A stretch of 64,000 nucleotides of DNA. It comes from Actinomycetes bacterium. GTDB taxonomy: Bacteria > Actinomycetota > Acidimicrobiia > Acidimicrobiales > Acidimicrobilacustridaceae. Below are positions 7,974 through 16,525 of this stretch, one piece after another. The position numbers were made by a program, and so were the translations under genes. The DNA lies in assembly GCA_029782025.1 (NCBI GenBank), contig JAKOVR010000093.1:1-64000 (forward strand). The letters run 5' to 3'. The notes below the pieces were generated by a model. The model was not told where the DNA came from. It did no database searches and was given only the letters and a program-made list of their open reading frames with translations. Positions within the stretch are counted from its first letter, which is position 1. Each line of letters begins with the position of its first letter.

Positions 7974-8501
7974 TCACGTCACCGTGACGATCACGATGAA
8001 CGGCGTCGGCACCGTCCCAGGAGGCGTCGGGTCGAGGCCGCTCGTGTACGTGAACGTCAGCTCCGCGGTCCCTCGTTCCACCGCGTCGAAGGTGAGCTCG
8101 TAGGCGTGACCCGTCCCGGCGGAGGCTGTGTCGACGAGCAGGACCTGGGCGCTCTCCGCGGGTGTGACGTGCCACGTCGCTGTCGGGTCCTTCGTGAAGT
8201 CGTAGCGAAAGCGCGTCCCGAGCGGAACGGAGACCTTCGTATCCTTCGCGCTGAACGTCTTCGTCACCTTCGCGTCGAGCGGAAGCCGCCGATCGATCGT
8301 CACGGCGGTGTCCGTGGGACCGGTCCTCGCGGTGACGCCAGTAGGCGGTGTCCGGACGAAGAGTGATCCCGAGGTCGCCTGCTGCTCGACGCCACAACCA
8401 ACGACGAGGAAGGCCAGCCCAATTGCGAGACCGTTCGGGCGTCGGGCGATCCGGTGGTGCACCACGGTCGCCGACCGTATCGCCGATCGGTCCGACGCCA
8501 T
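7974..8501 (-). CDS. Lipoprotein with a chagasin-like beta-sandwich (tentative)
   Basis: The 175-residue protein starts with a basic region, a hydrophobic run (LAIGLAFLVVGC) and a lipobox cysteine, so it should be a membrane-anchored lipoprotein. The rest alternates short strands: KVSVPLGTRFRYDFTKDP, ATWHVTPAES, GHAYELTFDAVERGTAEL and TFTYTSGLDP. The spacing of the W, the GxG-like turn and F.A...G.AELTF.Y resembles chagasin-type (I42) protease inhibitors. The match is weak, however, and the TGYxW signature is absent. ATG 8501 is chosen; an in-frame ATG at 8540 would add 13 residues ahead of the signal. Confidence 0.5.
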   Translation of the reverse strand: MASDRSAIRSATVVHHRIARRPNGLAIGLAFLVVGCGVEQQATSGSLFVRTPPTGVTARTGPTDTAVTIDRRLPLDAKVTKTFSAKDTKVSVPLGTRFRYDFTKDPTATWHVTPAESAQVLLVDTASAGTGHAYELTFDAVERGTAELTFTYTSGLDPTPPGTVPTPFIVIVTVT

Positions 8502-8658
8502 GGTCTCCAGGCGCTCCGCAATCGGGCGGTGCCACTTCACAGGCTGGCGGGTCAGCAGTGGCGCCCACGACCCCGATCAACAGATCGGCGCGGCCGAGCG
8601 GTCCGCCGGACCGGCCCCCTCCCGTGCCGTGGGCCCCCAGCCTCGAATCGCATGCTTC

Positions 8659-8735
8659 TGGTGGGCGATGAGGGAGTCGAACCCCCGACCCCTTGCGCGT
8701 CATGCAAGTGCTCTAACCAACTGAGCTAATCGCCC
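8659..8735 (-). tRNA. tRNA-Val (GAC)
   Basis: Read on the minus strand, the gene begins GGGCGATTAGCTCAG and ends ATCGCCC, then ACCA, so the 3' CCA is encoded. The anticodon arm is CTTGC, loop ATGACGC, GCAAG, giving anticodon GAC. The T-arm contains GGGGGTTCGACTCCC. A TAGGGT -10 box lies 12 bases upstream (8748-8753 on the minus strand). Confidence 0.93.
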
Positions 8736-8747
8736 GAAGAGGGCCGT

Positions 8748-8753
8748 ACCCTA
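8748..8753 (-). promoter_or_regulatory. -10 hexamer TAGGGT of tRNA-Val
   Basis: The hexamer lies 12 bases upstream of the mature tRNA 5' end, the spacing expected for a short 5' trailer removed by RNase P. Confidence 0.55.
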
Positions 8754-8836
8754 CCAGCCGACGCGACCCGGACAGAATCCGTTCGGGCTCCGACTCCCGC
8801 GTGCCGCACCATGGTCCGCACCCGCCACTCGAACCG

Positions 8837-9985
8837 ATGACTCCGCTCCCCCGCTCCCAGTTCCCCGTCACCCGCCACCATCGGTTCTTCAACCACGCCG
8901 GCGTGACACCGCTCCCCGTCGTCGCCGCCGAGGCCATCAGCCGGTGCACGGATGCGTTCGTGACCGGCGGGAGCGTCGCCCTCGATCCGGTCGAGGCGAG
9001 GCAGGAGGAGATCCGGGTGATCGCCGCTCAGCTGCTCGGCGTGCCCGACCACACCGTCGCCTTCGTGAAGAACACCACCGAGGGCCTGTCCTTCGTGGCC
9101 AACGGCTTGCGGTGGTCGCCCGGCGACCGTGTGGTGCTGCCCGCCTGCGAGTTCCCGAGCAACGCCTACCCGTGGCTGGCCCTGCGCGACCTCGGTGTGC
9201 AGGTCGACTTCGTCGAGCCCGTCGGCCCCGGCCAGGCTCTCCCAGTGGAGCAGTTCGAGCAGGCCCTGCGGGCCGCCCCCACCCGACTGGTGGCCACCAG
9301 CTGGGTCCAGTTCGGCCGCGGGTGGCGGACCGACCTCGCCGGGCTCGCCTCGCTGTGCCACGAGCACGGCGCGCTGCTGTGCGTCGACGTGATCCAGGGT
9401 CTCGGGCTCCTCCCGGCCGACCTGGCCGCGTGGGGCGTCGACTTCGCCGCCGCCGACGCCCACAAGTGGATGCTCGGCCCGCTCGGTGTCGGCCTGTTCT
9501 ACGTGGCCGAGGAGCACATCGACCTCCTGCGCCCGATGGAACCGGGCTGGGCCAGCGTCCAGCACCGCGATGACTACGACCGGCTGGAGCTGGCCTTCGA
9601 CCCGACCGCCCGCCGGTTCGAGGGCGGCAGCTTCAACAACATCACGATCGAGGGGATGGGGGCGTCGATCGAGCTGCTGCTGGAGGCCGGCGTCGATGCC
9701 GTGTGGCGCCACGTCGACGAGCTCGACCGGCGGCTCACCGAGGGCCTGACGGCGATCGGGGTGGAGGTCCTGAGCGACCGGTCGGGCGACGGGCGCAGCG
9801 GCATCGTGGCCTTCGCCGCCCCCGGCGGCGACCCCGCCGAGTCGGCCGCCGCGCTGCAGGCCGACGGGTTCGTGACCGCCGCCCGGTCCGGGGCCGTGCG
9901 GGTGTCCCCCCACGGCTACAACACGGCCGACGAGATCGACGAGCTGGTCGCCGCCGTCGAGCGCCTCGCCCGGGCTGCGCGCTGA
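8837..9985 (+). CDS. Class V aminotransferase (cysteine desulfurase-like fold)
   Basis: The 382-residue PLP enzyme has FFNHAGVTPLP at the N-terminus, VAFVKNTTEGLSFVANGL for the phosphate-binding region, GALLCVDVIQGLGLLPAD with the Asp that contacts the PLP pyridine nitrogen, and AADAHKWMLGPLGVG with the Schiff-base lysine. FEGGSFNN and RVSPHGYNTADEID complete the pattern. Relatives act as kynureninase-, isopenicillin-epimerase- or desulfurase-like enzymes; no cysteine loop for sulfur transfer is evident, so substrate is unknown. ATG 8837 is preferred to 8801 because the upstream residues are Pro/His-rich and unlike the family. Confidence 0.82.
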   Translation: MTPLPRSQFPVTRHHRFFNHAGVTPLPVVAAEAISRCTDAFVTGGSVALDPVEARQEEIRVIAAQLLGVPDHTVAFVKNTTEGLSFVANGLRWSPGDRVVLPACEFPSNAYPWLALRDLGVQVDFVEPVGPGQALPVEQFEQALRAAPTRLVATSWVQFGRGWRTDLAGLASLCHEHGALLCVDVIQGLGLLPADLAAWGVDFAAADAHKWMLGPLGVGLFYVAEEHIDLLRPMEPGWASVQHRDDYDRLELAFDPTARRFEGGSFNNITIEGMGASIELLLEAGVDAVWRHVDELDRRLTEGLTAIGVEVLSDRSGDGRSGIVAFAAPGGDPAESAAALQADGFVTAARSGAVRVSPHGYNTADEIDELVAAVERLARAAR

Positions 9986-10038
9986 CGCGCACCCTGACGC
10001 GGCCAGCGAGCCGTCGACGCACCGTGCCACACTGCGGC

Positions 10039-10407
10039 ATGGACTATCGCCAACTCGTCCGCATCCTCGCCGCCGGCCGCATCGTCATCGGCGGTGCCCT
10101 CACGATCGTCCCCGGGTTCGCGGGGGCGATGTGGATCGGCGACATCGCCCGTGACCCGCGGGTGAAGGTGATGATCCGAGCCATGGGCATCCGCGACCTC
10201 GCGCTCGGCGCGGGGCTGTACCGCGCCCTGTCCACCGGCGCCCCCACGCGAGACTGGGCCGTCCTCGGCGGCGTCAGCGATCTGGTCGACGCCGGGGCCA
10301 CGGTGCTGGGGGCCCGGCGCATCGGGGTGCTCAAGGCGCTCCCCACGCTGGCCGTCGCCGGGGGCTCGGCGGCGATCCACCTCAGCGCCACCGACCAGCT
10401 CGACTGA
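10039..10407 (+). CDS. Small integral membrane protein (DUF4267-like, tentative)
   Basis: This 122-residue hydrophobic protein (MDYRQLVRILAAGRIVIGG at the start) has about four membrane segments. The motif GIRDLALGAGLYRAL in the middle and DLVDAGATVLG later recur in small DUF4267-type membrane proteins of actinobacteria. Function is unknown. It follows the aminotransferase by 53 bases and precedes the LuxR-type ATPase by 7, suggesting co-transcription with at least the latter. Confidence 0.6.
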   Translation: MDYRQLVRILAAGRIVIGGALTIVPGFAGAMWIGDIARDPRVKVMIRAMGIRDLALGAGLYRALSTGAPTRDWAVLGGVSDLVDAGATVLGARRIGVLKALPTLAVAGGSAAIHLSATDQLD

Positions 10408-10414
10408 GGGCCTG

Positions 10415-13408
10415 ATGGCCGGGCCGGCCGCCGCCCCGCTCTTCGGCCGCTCCGCCGAGCTCGCCGTCGTGACCGGCACCCTCCGCGGTGCCGGCGCAAC
10501 GGGCCAAGGCAGCGGCGTCCTGGTCGTGCGCGGCGAGGCCGGCTCGGGCAAGACGCGCCTCGCCGCCGAGGCCACGGCGTCGGTCGGAACCGAGGTCGAC
10601 GTGCTCTGGGGGAGGGCGACCTCGGGCGGAGCCGCGGATCCCTACCGTCCACTCGCCGAGATCGCCCTCGCCGCGCTGCGCCGGGGCGCGTCGCTCAGCG
10701 CTCCCCCTCTCGCGCCGTACCTCCCGTCGCTCGCCCGGCTCGTCCCCACCGGTGTCGCCGTCGCTCCGGCCGGAGAGGGCACGGCCCTCGCCGTGGCCGA
10801 GGGTCTGTTCCTCCTGCTCGACCACATGACCGTCAGCCGCCCGGTGGCCGTCGTGGTCGACGACGCCCACTGGGTCGACGCCGACACGGCCGCCGCCCTC
10901 GAGTACCTGGCGTTCCAGATCGCCGGGGCACCGAAGCTCGGCATGGCGATGCTCGTCCGCGCCGACGAGCCGGGCCCCGAGGCCGAACGAATGGAGGCCA
11001 TCGTCGACCACCTCGTGGCGTCCCGCACGGCACGAGAGGTGCAGCTCGCGCCGCTGTCGTCCGACGCCATCGCCGCACTGGCCACCGCGGTGGCCGCAGG
11101 CTGCGTCGACCGGCCCGATGCCGCCGACGTGCCCCTCCCTGATCGGTTCGTCACCGCCATCGCTCGCCAGACCGAAGGACGCCCCTTCCTCGTCGAGGAG
11201 CTCGTTGCCGCGGCCGCCGACCAGGGCGCGTTGCGCTTCGACGCCGGTCGATGGCAGGTCGACGATCGCCTCGAACCTGCCGTCCCCCGCCCCTGGGCGA
11301 ACGCCATCGGCGCCCGGCTGGCCGCACTCGGGCCGACCGAGGCACAGCTGTTGGCCGACGCAGCCGTCCTCGGCCGGACGGTCGACGTCGCCGTGCTCCT
11401 CGCCGCGGGCCACGCACCGGCCGCCATCGACGTCGCCCTCGACGCCGGGCGCCGGTTGCGGCTGCTGTCCGCCGACGATGCCGACGGTGCGCTCCGGTTC
11501 CGGCACGCCCTCACCCAGGAGGCGATCGCCTCGGCGATGCTCCCCCACCAGCGGGCCGAGATCTCCAGCCGGCTGGCCGACGCCGTCGTCGCGGCCCACC
11601 CGACCCCCGACGTCGAGTGGAGCGGCCGTTGTGCCGACCTCCTCCACGCCGCCGGGCGGGCCGAGGAAGCCGCAGGGCGCATGACCGACACCGCTCGGCA
11701 ACTCCTCGATCGGGGGGAGCCCGCCGCAGCGGTGACCTGGCTGGACCGAGCCCGGGCCCTCGGCGACGACGCCCGAACCAGGACGACCGCCGACATGCTG
11801 CTGGTCGAGGCCCTCGCCCTGAGCGGCGACGCCGAGCGCACGCGCACCATCGGCTACGGCCTCCTGCGCCAGCTCGAAGCCGAGGGCGCCCCCGCGGCGC
11901 AAACGGCGCCGGTGCGGCTCCATCTCGCCCGGGCCGGGCAGGCCACCGGGCTGTGGCGGGAAGCCGCCACCGTCCTCGATCGCCTGCTCGAGTCGGTGGG
12001 CCCGCCAGGGCCGGAAGGCGAGAATGCGCTCGCACCCTGGCGCGAACGCGCCTCAGCGCTCGCTGCCCTCGTCGCGTTGGAGGAGGGCGACACGGCGACC
12101 GCGGAAGCCCTCGCGGCACCCATCGCGGCCGCGCCATCGGCCGCGGCCGACGCCCGGTGCGAGGCCTACGAGGTGCTGGGACGCGCCGCCCGCACCCGGG
12201 ACCTCGACGCCGCCGAGCAGGCGTTCCGGCGCGGCCTCGGCGTGGCCCGCGACGCCGGCCTGGCGGTGTGGCGCGCCCGCGCCCTCCACGAACTCGGTAC
12301 CATCGGCCAGCTCGACCGGCTCGCCGTCGCTGGTCTCGAAGACGCCCGGACCGCAGCCATCGAGGCCGGCGCCCCCGGGGTGCTCGCCGCCATTGAGCTC
12401 CACCTCGGCGCCATGCACGGGGTGCGCTTCGAGCCCGACCGGGCGCTCGAAACGTCTCAGCACGCCGTCGAGCTGAGCGAGCGGCTCGGGCGGGCGCACC
12501 AAGCGCTCTTCGGGCACATCGTGGTGGCCCAGGCCCACGCCGTCGCCGGGCGCCGCACCCTCGTGGACCGTGCGCTCGAACCGGTCCTGTCGGCGGCCGG
12601 CGACGACCCCGAGGTCGGCGCCTACGCCTGGGGTCAATGCCGAGCGCTGGCGTCGATCGTGGCCGGCGACCTCGATCAGGCCACCACCGAGCTCGACCTC
12701 GCAGCAGCCTGCGTCGCTCGCGGACGGGCCGGCACCGTGTCCGCCGGCCCGTACCGGGGCCTCTGGCTGTTGCTCGACGCCAGGCGCGGCGACGATCCAC
12801 CGGCGGTCGATGTTCCGACCGCGGCGCTGCGGGCGGCGATCGACGACGAGGCGGCACGGGTCGCCGCCATCACCCAGGGGATGTCCGCGTTCGCTGACGC
12901 CATCCGGGTGGGGCGCAGCGCCGACCCGGCCGACGCCGGCCGGGCCGGTGCTCTGGTGACGGCCGGGCTCGCCCGCTTCGCATCGCTCGAGGGGCAGCCC
13001 GGCTACCGCAGCATCGGGTTGTTGGTCGTGGCCGAATGCGCCCTGGCCGACGGGTGGGGCGAGCCCGATCGCTGGCTCCTCGACGCCGCGTCGTTCTTCG
13101 AGACCGCCGGGCTCGACGGTGCCTCCCGCCTCGTCCGCGACCTGCTCCGGCGGGCCGGCGTACCCGAACGTCGGCGCGGCCGCGGGACGTCGACCGTGCC
13201 GGGGGCCCTGGCCGCCATCGGGGTCACCAGCCGGGAGATGGACGTGCTACGTCTGGTGGCCGAAGGGCTGACCAACAAGGCCATCGCCGATCGCCTGTAC
13301 CTCTCGCCCCGGACCGTGAAGACCCACGTCGAGAACCTTCTGGCCAAGACCGGCAGCTCGAGCCGGACGCAGCTGGCGGGCGTCCTCGGCCGAGCCGAGG
13401 ACGCCTAA
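10415..13408 (+). CDS. LuxR-family regulator with N-terminal AAA ATPase (LAL type)
   Basis: The 997-residue protein has an N-terminal NTPase with Walker A GEAGSGKT (K46) and Walker B AVVVDDAHW (D149-D150). A long helical TPR-like middle follows. The C-terminal LuxR helix-turn-helix runs from about residue 936 (VTSREMDVLRLVAEG, AIADRLYLSPRTVKTHV). Large ATP-binding LuxR regulators of this type integrate an inducer or a protein partner with ATP and activate nearby metabolic operons. The start ATG has a GAGGG box. No obvious target cluster abuts it apart from the small SnoaL-like gene 94 bases downstream. Confidence 0.9.
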   Translation: MAGPAAAPLFGRSAELAVVTGTLRGAGATGQGSGVLVVRGEAGSGKTRLAAEATASVGTEVDVLWGRATSGGAADPYRPLAEIALAALRRGASLSAPPLAPYLPSLARLVPTGVAVAPAGEGTALAVAEGLFLLLDHMTVSRPVAVVVDDAHWVDADTAAALEYLAFQIAGAPKLGMAMLVRADEPGPEAERMEAIVDHLVASRTAREVQLAPLSSDAIAALATAVAAGCVDRPDAADVPLPDRFVTAIARQTEGRPFLVEELVAAAADQGALRFDAGRWQVDDRLEPAVPRPWANAIGARLAALGPTEAQLLADAAVLGRTVDVAVLLAAGHAPAAIDVALDAGRRLRLLSADDADGALRFRHALTQEAIASAMLPHQRAEISSRLADAVVAAHPTPDVEWSGRCADLLHAAGRAEEAAGRMTDTARQLLDRGEPAAAVTWLDRARALGDDARTRTTADMLLVEALALSGDAERTRTIGYGLLRQLEAEGAPAAQTAPVRLHLARAGQATGLWREAATVLDRLLESVGPPGPEGENALAPWRERASALAALVALEEGDTATAEALAAPIAAAPSAAADARCEAYEVLGRAARTRDLDAAEQAFRRGLGVARDAGLAVWRARALHELGTIGQLDRLAVAGLEDARTAAIEAGAPGVLAAIELHLGAMHGVRFEPDRALETSQHAVELSERLGRAHQALFGHIVVAQAHAVAGRRTLVDRALEPVLSAAGDDPEVGAYAWGQCRALASIVAGDLDQATTELDLAAACVARGRAGTVSAGPYRGLWLLLDARRGDDPPAVDVPTAALRAAIDDEAARVAAITQGMSAFADAIRVGRSADPADAGRAGALVTAGLARFASLEGQPGYRSIGLLVVAECALADGWGEPDRWLLDAASFFETAGLDGASRLVRDLLRRAGVPERRRGRGTSTVPGALAAIGVTSREMDVLRLVAEGLTNKAIADRLYLSPRTVKTHVENLLAKTGSSSRTQLAGVLGRAEDA

Positions 13409-13502
13409 CTCGGCCACATGGCCGATCCGGCCGCCGGTCCGCATCCGGAAGATGGTCGTACCGGCCGGCGAGAAGCGCCGGGACGACCACCAAGGAGCCC
13501 AG

Positions 13503-13943
13503 ATGTCTCAGACCAGCACCACCGCCCCGACCCACGGCCACGCCGATGCCGGGGAGCACCCCAACGCCACCCTGGCCCGCCAACTCGTGGACGCCTTCCT
13601 CCGCGGCGACATGGGTGGCGTCGCCGCCGCGCTCGCCCCCGACGCGGTGTGGGAGTTCCCCGGCGACAGCGTGCTGAACGGCACGTACGTCGGACCCGAC
13701 GAGATCGTCGGGTTCCTCGGTCGGTCCTTCGAGCTCTCCGGGGGCACGCTCTCGCTGGAGCTCATCGACGTGATGGGCTCCGACTGGGGGGCCACCCACA
13801 TCCAGCGCGTCCGGGCCGGCGGCGACGGGCGCAGCCTCGACGGGGTCGAGATCCTGTCGCACGAGATCCGCGACGGGAAGATCGTGCGCACCTACCACCG
13901 ATCCGACTCCCCGGCGCTCACGGCCTACTTCGGCCGGGCGTGA
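13503..13943 (+). CDS. SnoaL/NTF2-like protein (ketosteroid-isomerase fold)
   Basis: The 146-residue protein has the cone-shaped NTF2 fold pattern: NATLARQLVDAFLRGDMGG, ALAPDAVWEFPGDS, YVGPDEIVGFLGRSFEL and HEIRDGKIVRTYHRSD. Members act as small isomerases, cyclases or ligand-binding proteins; the catalytic residues here are not assigned. The ATG at 13503 has a perfect AAGGAG box 5 bases ahead (13492-13497), which settles the start against an in-frame ATG at 13452. Confidence 0.78.
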   Translation: MSQTSTTAPTHGHADAGEHPNATLARQLVDAFLRGDMGGVAAALAPDAVWEFPGDSVLNGTYVGPDEIVGFLGRSFELSGGTLSLELIDVMGSDWGATHIQRVRAGGDGRSLDGVEILSHEIRDGKIVRTYHRSDSPALTAYFGRA

Positions 13944-13949
13944 GCGCCG

Positions 13950-14003
13950 TGTCCGGTTCCATCGCGGCGTCCCGGCCCACCGGGTCGGCGGTGGAACCGG
14001 ACA
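13950..14003. terminator. Hairpin between SnoaL-like gene and tRNA-Cys
   Basis: Perfect 12-base arms TGTCCGGTTCCA (13950-13961) and TGGAACCGGACA (13992-14003) enclose a GC-rich 30-base loop that can pair further. It lies between two convergent transcription units, so it probably stops both. Confidence 0.6.
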
Positions 14004-14040
14004 TGCCCGGACCGGCCGACGGTGCGCCCGGTCAGGACCC

Positions 14041-14115
14041 TGGAGGCCGCGGGCGGAATCGAACCGCCGTACGAGGCTTTGCAGGCCTCTGCCTAAGCCA
14101 CTCGGCCACGCGGCC
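14041..14115 (-). tRNA. tRNA-Cys (GCA)
   Basis: On the minus strand the gene reads GGCCGCGTGGCCGAGTGG at the start and ends CGCGGCC, T, CCA, with the U73 discriminator typical of tRNA-Cys and an encoded CCA. The anticodon arm is GAGGC, CTGCAAA, GCCTC, giving anticodon GCA. The T-arm holds GGCGGTTCGATTCCGCC. Confidence 0.93.
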
Positions 14116-14126
14116 AGGGAGCGCAA

Positions 14127-14136
14127 ACCATAGCCT
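14127..14136. promoter_or_regulatory. Overlapping divergent -10 boxes
   Basis: Minus-strand TATGGT (14127-14132) lies 11 bases before tRNA-Cys. Plus-strand TAGCCT (14131-14136) faces the small membrane-protein gene, 28 bases before its GTG. The two hexamers share two base pairs, so the two polymerases cannot occupy the site together. Confidence 0.45.
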
Positions 14137-14164
14137 GGGGCCCGCCCCGACCGGGAAGCCTGTT

Positions 14165-14404
14165 GTGACCGACGCCCAACCCCCCGACGAAGAGCACGAG
14201 ACCGTGGTGGCGGCGGCCGACGCCCGCCCGTCGCTGTCGGGCCGACTCCTCGCGCTCCCGGCCTGGGCGCGGGTCCTCGTCGGGGTGGTGGGCGTGGTGC
14301 TGGCGTTGGCCCTCCTCGCCGTCGGGCTCGGCAGCTTCGACACGGGGTCGGCGCCCGTCTCCGTCCCCGGCTCGGTGATCCACCGCCCGGCCACCACGCG
14401 GTAG
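14165..14404 (+). CDS. Small single-pass membrane protein, unknown
   Basis: The 79-residue protein has an acidic N-terminus (DAQPPDEEHETVVAAADA), one strong membrane helix (ARVLVGVVGVVLALALLAVG) and a short Pro/Val-rich exterior tail. I do not recognise a family. The GTG at 14165 follows GGGAAG with 7-base spacing and lies 28 bases from a TAGCCT box, so it differs from the leaderless genes around it. Confidence 0.5.
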   Translation: MTDAQPPDEEHETVVAAADARPSLSGRLLALPAWARVLVGVVGVVLALALLAVGLGSFDTGSAPVSVPGSVIHRPATTR

Positions 14405-14418
14405 CGGGCCGCCGGACC

Positions 14419-14460
14419 ATCGCCGGTGCACGTTCTCGTCCCGACGATTTCGCCGGTGCA
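14419..14460. repeat. Dispersed element, copy 1 (~30-bp internal period)
   Basis: ATCGCCGGTGCA (14419-14430) recurs as TTCGCCGGTGCA (14449-14460), 30 bases apart, with CTCGTCCCGACGA between. The reverse complement aligns closely with 55687-55729, including the internal TCGTCGGG segment. It is in the 182-base gap before the copper lipoprotein gene. Confidence 0.6.
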
Positions 14461-14573
14461 GTTGCACGGCAGGAGACCGGGGAAGCGCGCCGGCGATCGG
14501 GTGGGGTCGAGGAACGACACCAGCGATGGGCGGGCCGGGCCGAACCGACACGGGAACCACACGGGTCCGCCGG

Positions 14574-14579
14574 TAGCAT
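14574..14579 (+). promoter_or_regulatory. -10 hexamer TAGCAT of the copper lipoprotein gene
   Basis: TAGCAT ends 7 bases before the ATG at 14587, predicting a leaderless message. Confidence 0.55.
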
Positions 14580-14586
14580 CGCCGCC

Positions 14587-16437
14587 ATGACAAGGTCCTT
14601 CGGGGGAATCGTCCAACGTCGACGAGGGGCCGCCATCACGTTGGCGGGAGCGCTGCTCGTGGGCGCCGCGGCGTGCAGTGGGTCCACGACCGGCACCGGC
14701 GCCGGCGGGGCGGGCACCGGCGGGACGGGTTCGACGCCGGGATCGAACGGGGTCACCGTCGGCGGCACGGGCAAGGTCGGCGGGCGGACCACCGGCGTCC
14801 ACCTGCCCGTCGATGCGTCGGCGGCCGCCGCCAACCCGCAACGGGAGGACCGCACCGCGACGTCGGCCTGGGCCAACACCGGGCCCGAGGTGCAGCACCT
14901 CCACTTCACGGTCGGCCCGATCGACATCAAGTCCGGCCAGAACAACATCGCCTACACCGGCGCCGACATCCCCCGGCCCGACCGCGACGGGTACATCGTG
15001 GGCATCCACCCCGACCTGAAGTACGCCGACGGTCGCACCCCCGGCGTCGACGACGTGCACCTCCACCACGCCGTGTGGGTCAACCTGAGCGGCAAGGACC
15101 CGACCGCCCCCGGCCTGCCCGAGCGGTTCTTCGCCGCCGGGGAGGAGAAGACGATCATGCGGTCGCCGGCCGGCTACGGGTACCCGTACAAGACCACCGA
15201 CATGTGGCTCCTCAACTACATGATCCACAACCTCTGGCCGGAGCAGAAGCAGGTGTGGGTCGTCTACGACATCGACTTCATCCCCGCCGATGCCGCCTCG
15301 GCCAAGGGGATCAAGGCCGCCCACCCGTTGTGGCTCGACGTCCAGAACGGGAACATCTACCCCGTGTTCGACGCCCTCAAGGGCACCGGCACCGACGGGA
15401 TCTTCACCTTCCCCGACGACAAGCCCGACCCCTACGGCGTGGCCGCGGCCTCGGCCGGCTCGACCACCACCACCGCCGCTGCGGGTGACGGCACCGACAC
15501 CACGCAACGGCGGCGGCGCGGCCCCGGCGGGTATCGCGGGCCGCCGCGCCCGAGTGGCCCGCTCAACGTGTGGACCGTCGACAAGGACATGACCCTCATC
15601 GGCACCGGCGCCCACCTCCACCCCGGCGGGATCTACAGCGATCTGGTCCTGCGCCGGTCCGGCGCCACCGCCGACGCCGCCTCGGGCGCCGCCGCGGTGG
15701 CCGACGGCGACGCGGTGCGGTTGTTCCGCTCCGAGGCCGTCTACTACGAGCCCGCGGGCGCGGTCTCGTGGGATCTGTCGATGACCGCGACCCCGCCCGA
15801 CTGGCGGGTGGGCCTCCGCCAGGGCGACCAGCTCGTCCTCAACGCCACCTACGACGTGAGCAAGGCGTCCTGGTACGAGTCGATGGGCATCATGGTCGCG
15901 TGGGTGTCGGACGAGACGGGCGGGCCCGATCCGTTCGCGGTGCGGGTCGACCGCATCGGCCAGGTCAGCCACGGCCACCTCCCCGAGAACGACAACCACG
16001 GCGGCGACACGTCGGCCGGCAACCGCACCGGCGCCGGGCTGCTCCCCGACATGACCAAGCTCACCCAGACGGTCGACACCGACAAGGTCGACATCAAGGA
16101 CTACGTCTACGCCCCTGGCGACATGGCCAACTACGACGTCGTGCCCCAGGTCAAGCCCGGCGGCAAGCTCCGGTTCAACAACATCGACAGCCCGCTCGAG
16201 AACGGGATCTGGCACACGATCACCGCCTGCAAGGCGCCATGCAACCTGTCGACCGGGATCGCGTACCCGTTGGCCGACGGCGACACCGTGTTCGACTCGG
16301 GGCAGCTCGGCGAGGCCGGCCCGCCGACCGCCGGTCGGACCGACTGGACCGTCCCCACCGACCTCACCCCCGGGCTCTACACCTACTTCTGCCGGGTCCA
16401 TCCCTTCATGCGGGGCGCCTTCAAGGTGGCGCAGTAG
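14587..16437 (+). CDS. Lipoprotein: PHM-like copper monooxygenase fold fused to a cupredoxin
   Basis: The 616-residue protein has a lipobox (LLVGAAAC, C30) and a Gly/Thr-rich linker. Residues about 90-470 resemble the two-domain peptidylglycine/dopamine hydroxylase fold. A His pair lies in HLHHAVWVNL (H160, H161) and a third His in NYMIHN (H214), matching the CuH site. H-x-H lies in TGAHLHPGGIY (H343, H345) and a Met in ESMGIMVAWV (M433), matching the CuM site. A low-complexity insert sits near residues 290-325. The C-terminus is a plastocyanin-like domain with H543 (GIWHTI) and C602-x2-H605-x2-M608 (YFCRVHPFM). Copper-dependent extracytoplasmic oxidation is inferred; the substrate is unknown. 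Confidence 0.7.
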   Translation: MTRSFGGIVQRRRGAAITLAGALLVGAAACSGSTTGTGAGGAGTGGTGSTPGSNGVTVGGTGKVGGRTTGVHLPVDASAAAANPQREDRTATSAWANTGPEVQHLHFTVGPIDIKSGQNNIAYTGADIPRPDRDGYIVGIHPDLKYADGRTPGVDDVHLHHAVWVNLSGKDPTAPGLPERFFAAGEEKTIMRSPAGYGYPYKTTDMWLLNYMIHNLWPEQKQVWVVYDIDFIPADAASAKGIKAAHPLWLDVQNGNIYPVFDALKGTGTDGIFTFPDDKPDPYGVAAASAGSTTTTAAAGDGTDTTQRRRRGPGGYRGPPRPSGPLNVWTVDKDMTLIGTGAHLHPGGIYSDLVLRRSGATADAASGAAAVADGDAVRLFRSEAVYYEPAGAVSWDLSMTATPPDWRVGLRQGDQLVLNATYDVSKASWYESMGIMVAWVSDETGGPDPFAVRVDRIGQVSHGHLPENDNHGGDTSAGNRTGAGLLPDMTKLTQTVDTDKVDIKDYVYAPGDMANYDVVPQVKPGGKLRFNNIDSPLENGIWHTITACKAPCNLSTGIAYPLADGDTVFDSGQLGEAGPPTAGRTDWTVPTDLTPGLYTYFCRVHPFMRGAFKVAQ

Positions 16438-16525
16438 CGGGCGAGGCCGCCCGGTCGCCGCGACGGCCCGCCGCCAGAGCAGGGTCCCCGGGAAGAACGG
16501 GACGCCGACCGGGGTTGGGGCGGGC

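Noticed and set aside
8308-8729. Open frames on the plus strand containing WAMRESNPRPLARHASALTN and EGVEPPTPCASCKCSNQLS
   Set aside because: These are the well-known false proteins read across the complement of a tRNA gene; the tRNA-Val at 8659-8735 explains them.
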